Made by a program: the position numbers and the translations under genes. From Natronomonas sp. (GTDB taxonomy: Archaea > Halobacteriota > Halobacteria > Halobacteriales > Haloarculaceae): DNA of 7,785 bases. The notes beneath the pieces are model-generated. The model did no database searches, was not told the origin of the DNA, and was given only the letters and a program-made list of their open reading frames with translations. Each line of letters begins with the position of its first letter. The stretch's first letter is position 1. Of this stretch, positions 5,442 through 7,785 are shown one piece after another. Location: positions 1-7,785 of the forward strand of contig SLIW01000410.1 of the NCBI GenBank assembly GCA_007135435.1, in the 5' to 3' direction.

Positions 5442-5465
5442 GGCGAGAATCGGTGAGGAGAGAAT
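5436..5465. repeat. 15-bp duplication across the fxsA stop codon
   Basis: CGGTGAGGCGAGAAT (5436-5450) is repeated at 5451-5465 with one difference. The first copy contains the TGA stop at 5439-5441 and the second supplies an identical reserve stop 15 bp later in the same frame. Confidence 0.8.
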
Positions 5466-5493
5466 CGGGCGCCCGCGACCGTGGGAAAAGAAA

Positions 5494-5503
5494 CGTTTAA
5501 ACG
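5494..5503 (+). promoter_or_regulatory. TATA box of tRNA-Ile
   Basis: The palindrome CGTTTAAACG has a TTTAAA core centred about 38 bp before the mature tRNA 5' end. A transcription start near 5525 and a 5' leader of about 10 nt, removed by RNase P, would follow. Confidence 0.65.
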
Positions 5504-5535
5504 AACGACAGCGCTACGACCAACTGCGCCATCCT

Positions 5536-5610
5536 GGGCCAATAGCTCAGCCAGGTATGAGCGCTCGGCTGATAACCGGGAGGTCCTCGGTTCAAATCCG
5601 AGTTGGCCCA
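5536..5610 (+). tRNA. tRNA-Ile (anticodon GAU)
   Basis: The 75-nt cloverleaf is complete. The acceptor stem GGGCCAA pairs with TTGGCCC and the D-stem GCTC pairs with GAGC. The anticodon stem CTCGG/CCGGG (one G-U pair) encloses loop CTGATAA, with anticodon GAT. The T-arm is CTCGG-TTCAAAT-CCGAG. The discriminator base is A. There is no intron and no encoded CCA, so CCA is added after transcription. It reads AUC and AUU codons. No T-rich terminator is obvious just downstream. Confidence 0.97.
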
Positions 5611-5954
5611 TCCGGAAACGGGCCGGCTTCCAGCCGTCTCGGAACACGGCGCAGACCTCCCCAGCCACCTAACTTCGGCGACCACTCCCCACAGTGAGAC
5701 GGATCTTTAGAAGTGATCGTCCGATATCTCAGTCCGAAATTCGTTGAGGGAGCGTCCTCGATCGACAGCCCGGCTATAGCTGCTACCGTCGAATCGCCCC
5801 CTGAAACGAGGCGGGGGTTGGTCCCCCTGACGCTCGTCGATCGAGGCGTCTCGCCACTCGCTGGAGAGACGTTACGGGAGCAGCCGCGGTCTGGATGGGC
5901 GCGGCTCCGTGCCGCGTCTCCGCGTCGTCCCGATTCTGCGAGGAGCTCGAGGGC
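5611..5954. other. Gene-free stretch between tRNA-Ile and the lipoprotein 3' end
   Basis: No convincing gene is visible. A GTG-started frame from 5713 runs 113 codons but overlaps the lipoprotein gene in antisense and has Ser/Arg-rich, non-family-like composition. A hairpin GGGGG-TTGGT-CCCCC occurs at 5813-5827, preceded by another CCCCCTGA run that could pair with it. A CTTTAGA sequence at 5705-5711 resembles a TATA box but leads to no recognisable gene. Confidence 0.5.
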
Positions 5955-6461
5955 TCAGTACTGCTGGATCTCCCCGCGGACCTGGTCGAAGAACTCGTCG
6001 TCGGAGCTCTCGCCGGCGTGCCAGTCGGCGACCCACTGGGCCATGAGGATGTAGGAGGCCGTCTCCGAGCCGTCCTCGCCGATGAGCCAGACCTCCAGCC
6101 ACTCGACCTCCCACCCGGCCGCGAGCTGGTCCCCGAACGCCTCCAGGATGGGTTCGGCCTCCTCGACGACCGCGTCCTCGTCCGCGGCGTCGGAGGTGTA
6201 GTCGAGGGTCACGATCCCGTCCTCCTCGTAGAGGTCGAGGACCTCGAAGCCCGCCCCTTCCACGTCGTTCCGGAAGGCGTTCAGGTTGTCCTCCGCCGGC
6301 GTCGGGGTCGGACCCCCGTCGTCGATGCCGTCGTCTTCGTCGTCTCCGTTCTGGTCACCGTCGTCGTCAGCGGCGCCGTCGTCGCCGTCCCCACCCGTAC
6401 ACCCGGCGGCGAGTGCGGCGAGGGCAGTCGTGGAGAGCGCGAGGTACTGGCGGCGTTGCAT
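5955..6461 (-). CDS. Tat-exported lipoprotein, 168 aa
   Basis: The product begins MQRRQYLALSTTALAALAAGC, carrying a twin-arginine pair at residues 3-4, a short hydrophobic stretch and a lipobox ending AAGC with the lipid-anchored Cys21. Such proteins are exported folded by the Tat pathway and held on the outer face of the haloarchaeal membrane. Residues 22-58 form an Asp/Gly/Pro-rich linker ending PTPTPAED. Residues 59-168 form a compact domain with alternating helices and strands (NAFRNDVEGAGFEVLDLYEE, IVTLDYTS, AEPILEAFGDQLAAGWEVEW, ASYILMAQWVADWHAG). It resembles a small domain seen in other haloarchaeal lipoproteins; I cannot assign a function. The ATG at 6461 has a TATA box 27 bp upstream and no Shine-Dalgarno site. 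It appears to be monocistronic. Confidence 0.88.
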   Translation of the reverse strand: MQRRQYLALSTTALAALAAGCTGGDGDDGAADDDGDQNGDDEDDGIDDGGPTPTPAEDNLNAFRNDVEGAGFEVLDLYEEDGIVTLDYTSDAADEDAVVEEAEPILEAFGDQLAAGWEVEWLEVWLIGEDGSETASYILMAQWVADWHAGESSDDEFFDQVRGEIQQY

Positions 6462-6484
6462 GCCTGTCGGGTGGGAGGGGACTG

Positions 6485-6493
6485 GTTTAAAAA
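6485..6493 (-). promoter_or_regulatory. TATA box of the lipoprotein gene
   Basis: GTTTTTAAACC on the minus strand, with its TTTAAA core at 6486-6491, is centred 27 bp before the ATG at 6461. This is one of the clearest haloarchaeal TATA boxes here and supports a leaderless transcript. Confidence 0.65.
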
Positions 6494-6540
6494 CAACGAT
6501 AGGTTCAGCGCCCGTCTCACCGTCCGACACGCGGCTGACG

Positions 6541-6562
6541 CCCGCCGGGACGGGCCGGCGGG
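6541..6562. terminator. GC-rich hairpin, possible terminator
   Basis: CCCGCCGG (6541-6548) and CCGGCGGG (6555-6562) form a perfect 8-bp GC stem with a 6-nt loop. It lies about 20 bp beyond the stop of the candidate mini-ORF at 6583 and upstream of the lipoprotein promoter. No T-run follows on either strand, so a terminator role is tentative. Confidence 0.3.
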
Positions 6563-6582
6563 TCACGGACGGTCGGTACGCC

Positions 6583-6762
6583 TCACAGCAACGACTGGCC
6601 GTAGACGATGACCGAGAGGTTGTTCGCGAAGACCAGCAGTCCAGCAGCCAGGAGGCACTCTCCTGGACGGCGCCCGATTTGCGGAGGATGAGGGTTCCAA
6701 CGGGCCGTCGACCGGATCGTCTCGCATGCCGTTGCGAGCCCGCGTGACGCGGACGTTGTCAC
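6583..6762 (-). CDS. Doubtful 59-aa ORF ending in a membrane segment, or gene remnant
   Basis: A GTG at 6762 opens a 59-codon frame ending in TGA at 6583-6585. Its C-terminal third, LLAAGLLVFANNLSVIVYGQ followed by SLL, is a typical single membrane helix with haloarchaeal codon choice. The first 35 residues look non-coding in composition (MTTSASRGLATACETIRST and so on). An AT-rich TATA-like element at 6783-6790 is centred about 25 bp before the GTG, and a strong hairpin follows the stop. It could be a real small membrane protein or the surviving end of a decayed gene. I do not recognise a family. Confidence 0.3.
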   Translation of the reverse strand: MTTSASRGLATACETIRSTARWNPHPPQIGRRPGECLLAAGLLVFANNLSVIVYGQSLL

Positions 6763-7228
6763 GGTCGACGGTGAGTCCCGTGATAATAATGGATGGCCGG
6801 TGACCGTCTCGGGATCTCCGGCCCACGACCGGGGTGTCAGGTGTGTGTCGGCGGCTGCCCATTCCGGTCGTCGAATCGGCCACGGTCGTGCCTCACGGAC
6901 GACGCGCGGCGTCCGTTCCGTTCGCCCATCCACGGATAAGATTTACTGTGTCCATGTCGAGAGGACGGAATTGTCGGGGGCTGGGCCGGTGTTGGGTCCC
7001 GTCCGCCGAGTCGACCCTGCCGAATGCTCGCGTTCGACCAGTGCTGTCATCCACTGCGACGGTTGTGTCCCCCGAGACACCGCGCCGGGACGGTCCCACC
7101 ATACCGGGCGCCGGGACGGTCCCGCCGTACCGGGATCGAAGATCCGGCGAACCCTCGCACCGGTGGAGGATAAGGAGACGGGACGAGGGCCACCGTTCGC
7201 GGTTCTCCCCCACAGTACCTCCGGTAGC
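6763..7228. other. Gene-poor stretch with duplicated segment
   Basis: About 470 bases with no supported gene. Several frames are open on both strands but all show Arg/Pro/Ser-rich translations without family features. The stretch contains AT-rich patches at 6781-6790 and 6936-6950 (GGATAAGATTTACTG) that resemble promoters without an obvious gene, and the 26-bp duplication at 7082-7133. It may be a decayed locus. Confidence 0.5.
7082..7133. repeat. 26-bp direct duplication
   Basis: The 26 bases at 7082-7107 recur at 7108-7133 with two A/G differences. Each copy contains the short palindrome GGGAC-G-GTCCC, so the pair can fold within or between copies. It lies about 130 bp upstream of the winged-helix gene. 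Confidence 0.85.
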
Positions 7229-7235
7229 GTTTTGG
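7229..7235 (+). promoter_or_regulatory. TATA-like box of the winged-helix gene
   Basis: GTTTTGG, with its TTTT core at 7230-7233, is centred 29 bp before the ATG at 7261. There is no Shine-Dalgarno site, so a leaderless transcript is expected. Confidence 0.45.
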
Positions 7236-7260
7236 CCGTGGCCGCGGAACGTACGGGCGA

Positions 7261-7548
7261 ATGATCGACCGGCTGGCGAGACAGATAGAGAAGGAGGAAC
7301 GCGACCTCCGCGTCCTGGGGGCAGTGATCGAACACCAGCCGATCGGTATCACGCGCCTCGCCCGGGAGACCGACATCGAGGAGCACAAGGTCCGGTACTC
7401 CCTTCGCATGCTGGAGAACGACGACCTCGTCGAGCCCACGCCGGAGGGTGCGGTCCCGGCCGACGACATCGGCGCGCGGATCGACGCGATCAACGAGGGA
7501 CTCGTCGATCTCCGCCGTCAATTGCAGGCGCTGAAGGAACTGATGTGA
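7261..7548 (+). CDS. Small winged-helix DNA-binding protein, 95 aa
   Basis: This is probably a cytoplasmic transcription regulator. After an acidic/basic first helix (MIDRLARQIEKEERDLRVLG) comes a winged helix-turn-helix: AVIEHQPIGI (21-30), TRLARETDIE (31-40), and a recognition helix with EHKVRYSLRMLENDDL (41-56). The wing is VEPTPEGAVP (57-66). Residues 69-94 form an amphipathic helix (ARIDAINEGLVDLRRQLQAL) likely to mediate dimerisation. It resembles a short, widespread haloarchaeal protein family known to me from memory; targets are unknown. It is probably monocistronic, with a leaderless promoter. Its closest potential target sites are its own upstream region and the 26-bp duplication, which is inference. 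Confidence 0.9.
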   Translation: MIDRLARQIEKEERDLRVLGAVIEHQPIGITRLARETDIEEHKVRYSLRMLENDDLVEPTPEGAVPADDIGARIDAINEGLVDLRRQLQALKELM

Positions 7549-7657
7549 GGGGCCGCTGCGGCAGACGCCCCCGGGCCTCCGGAACCGGTGGAGTCGTCGG
7601 TGGTGCCGTCAGCTGGGGGGTCACCTCGAGCCCCTCGACGAAGACGTCGATGGAGAC

Positions 7658-7785
7658 GGGAGGACGAGGACGGGAGGACGAGGACGGGAGGACGAGGACG
7701 GGGGGACGAGGACGGGGGGACGAGGACGGAGGGACGAGGACGGAGGGACGAGGACGGAGGGACGAGGACGGAGGGACGAGGACGG
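7658..7785. repeat. 14-bp minisatellite running off the window edge
   Basis: Nine complete 14-bp units begin at 7658 and two further bases reach the window end, so the array probably continues. Units 1-3 read GGGAGGACGAGGAC, units 4-5 read GGGGGGACGAGGAC and units 6-9 read GGAGGGACGAGGAC. The strand has no T and is purine-rich with repeated G-runs. All six frames are open because no stop can form, so openness is not evidence of coding; 14 is also not a multiple of three. Confidence 0.95.

Noticed and set aside
4631..5500. 289-codon plus-strand frame overlapping fxsA
   Set aside because: The translation is almost pure Arg/Pro/Gly/Ala, and the FxsA family frame explains the same DNA.
5411..5668. 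Minus-strand frame with a GQLGFEPRTSRLS segment
   Set aside because: That peptide is the antisense translation of the tRNA-Ile gene, a familiar annotation artefact.
5713..6054. 113-codon plus-strand frame from a GTG
   Set aside because: It overlaps the lipoprotein gene in antisense, has irregular codon use and no family features.
7549..7785. Coding frame through the minisatellite, including a minus-strand segment reading SIDVFVEGLEVTPQL
   Set aside because: Stops cannot form within the repeat, and the 14-bp unit shifts frame at each copy. The protein-like stretch is short and would run antisense into the winged-helix gene. The sequence beyond the window is needed to judge it.

Overview
The window looks like haloarchaeal chromosomal DNA (class Halobacteria). 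It is very GC-rich with strong G/C third-position bias, its proteins are acidic and Asp/Glu-rich, and most genes have a TATA-like box 25-30 bp before the start codon with no Shine-Dalgarno site, which is the pattern of leaderless haloarchaeal transcripts. One lipoprotein has a twin-arginine signal, and the tRNA gene lacks an encoded CCA. I cannot name a genus from sequence alone.

Left part (1-3950), all on the minus strand: a BCCT-family secondary transporter cut by the left window edge (1-1222), a candidate 36-residue upstream ORF that overlaps its start (1215-1325), an uncharacterised 215-aa haloarchaeal protein (1614-2261), and a class III PLP aminotransferase (2498-3868). The transporter and aminotransferase promoters share a 19-bp motif (15/19 identical) at nearly the same distance upstream of their TATA boxes, which suggests one regulator controls uptake and transamination of the same compound. 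The transporter has lost most of the aromatic box that binds trimethylammonium groups in BetP, so its substrate is probably not glycine betaine. An amine or amino acid that the aminotransferase could use is an attractive inference.

Middle part (3950-5700), plus strand: a small two-helix membrane protein with a C-terminal zinc ribbon (4178-4426), an FxsA-family membrane protein with a long glycine/aspartate-rich tail (4695-5441), and tRNA-Ile(GAU) (5536-5610).

Right part (5700-7785): a gene-free stretch, a minus-strand Tat-type lipoprotein (5955-6461), a doubtful minus-strand mini-ORF ending in one membrane segment (6583-6762), a gene-poor stretch with a 26-bp duplication, a 95-aa winged-helix protein on the plus strand (7261-7548), and a 14-bp minisatellite that runs off the right edge.

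A recurring theme is short tandem repeats with unrelated units of 25, 18, 15, 15, 26 and 14 bp. Two of them straddle stop codons and the others lie between genes or in the disordered tail of FxsA. None has spacers, so none is CRISPR.
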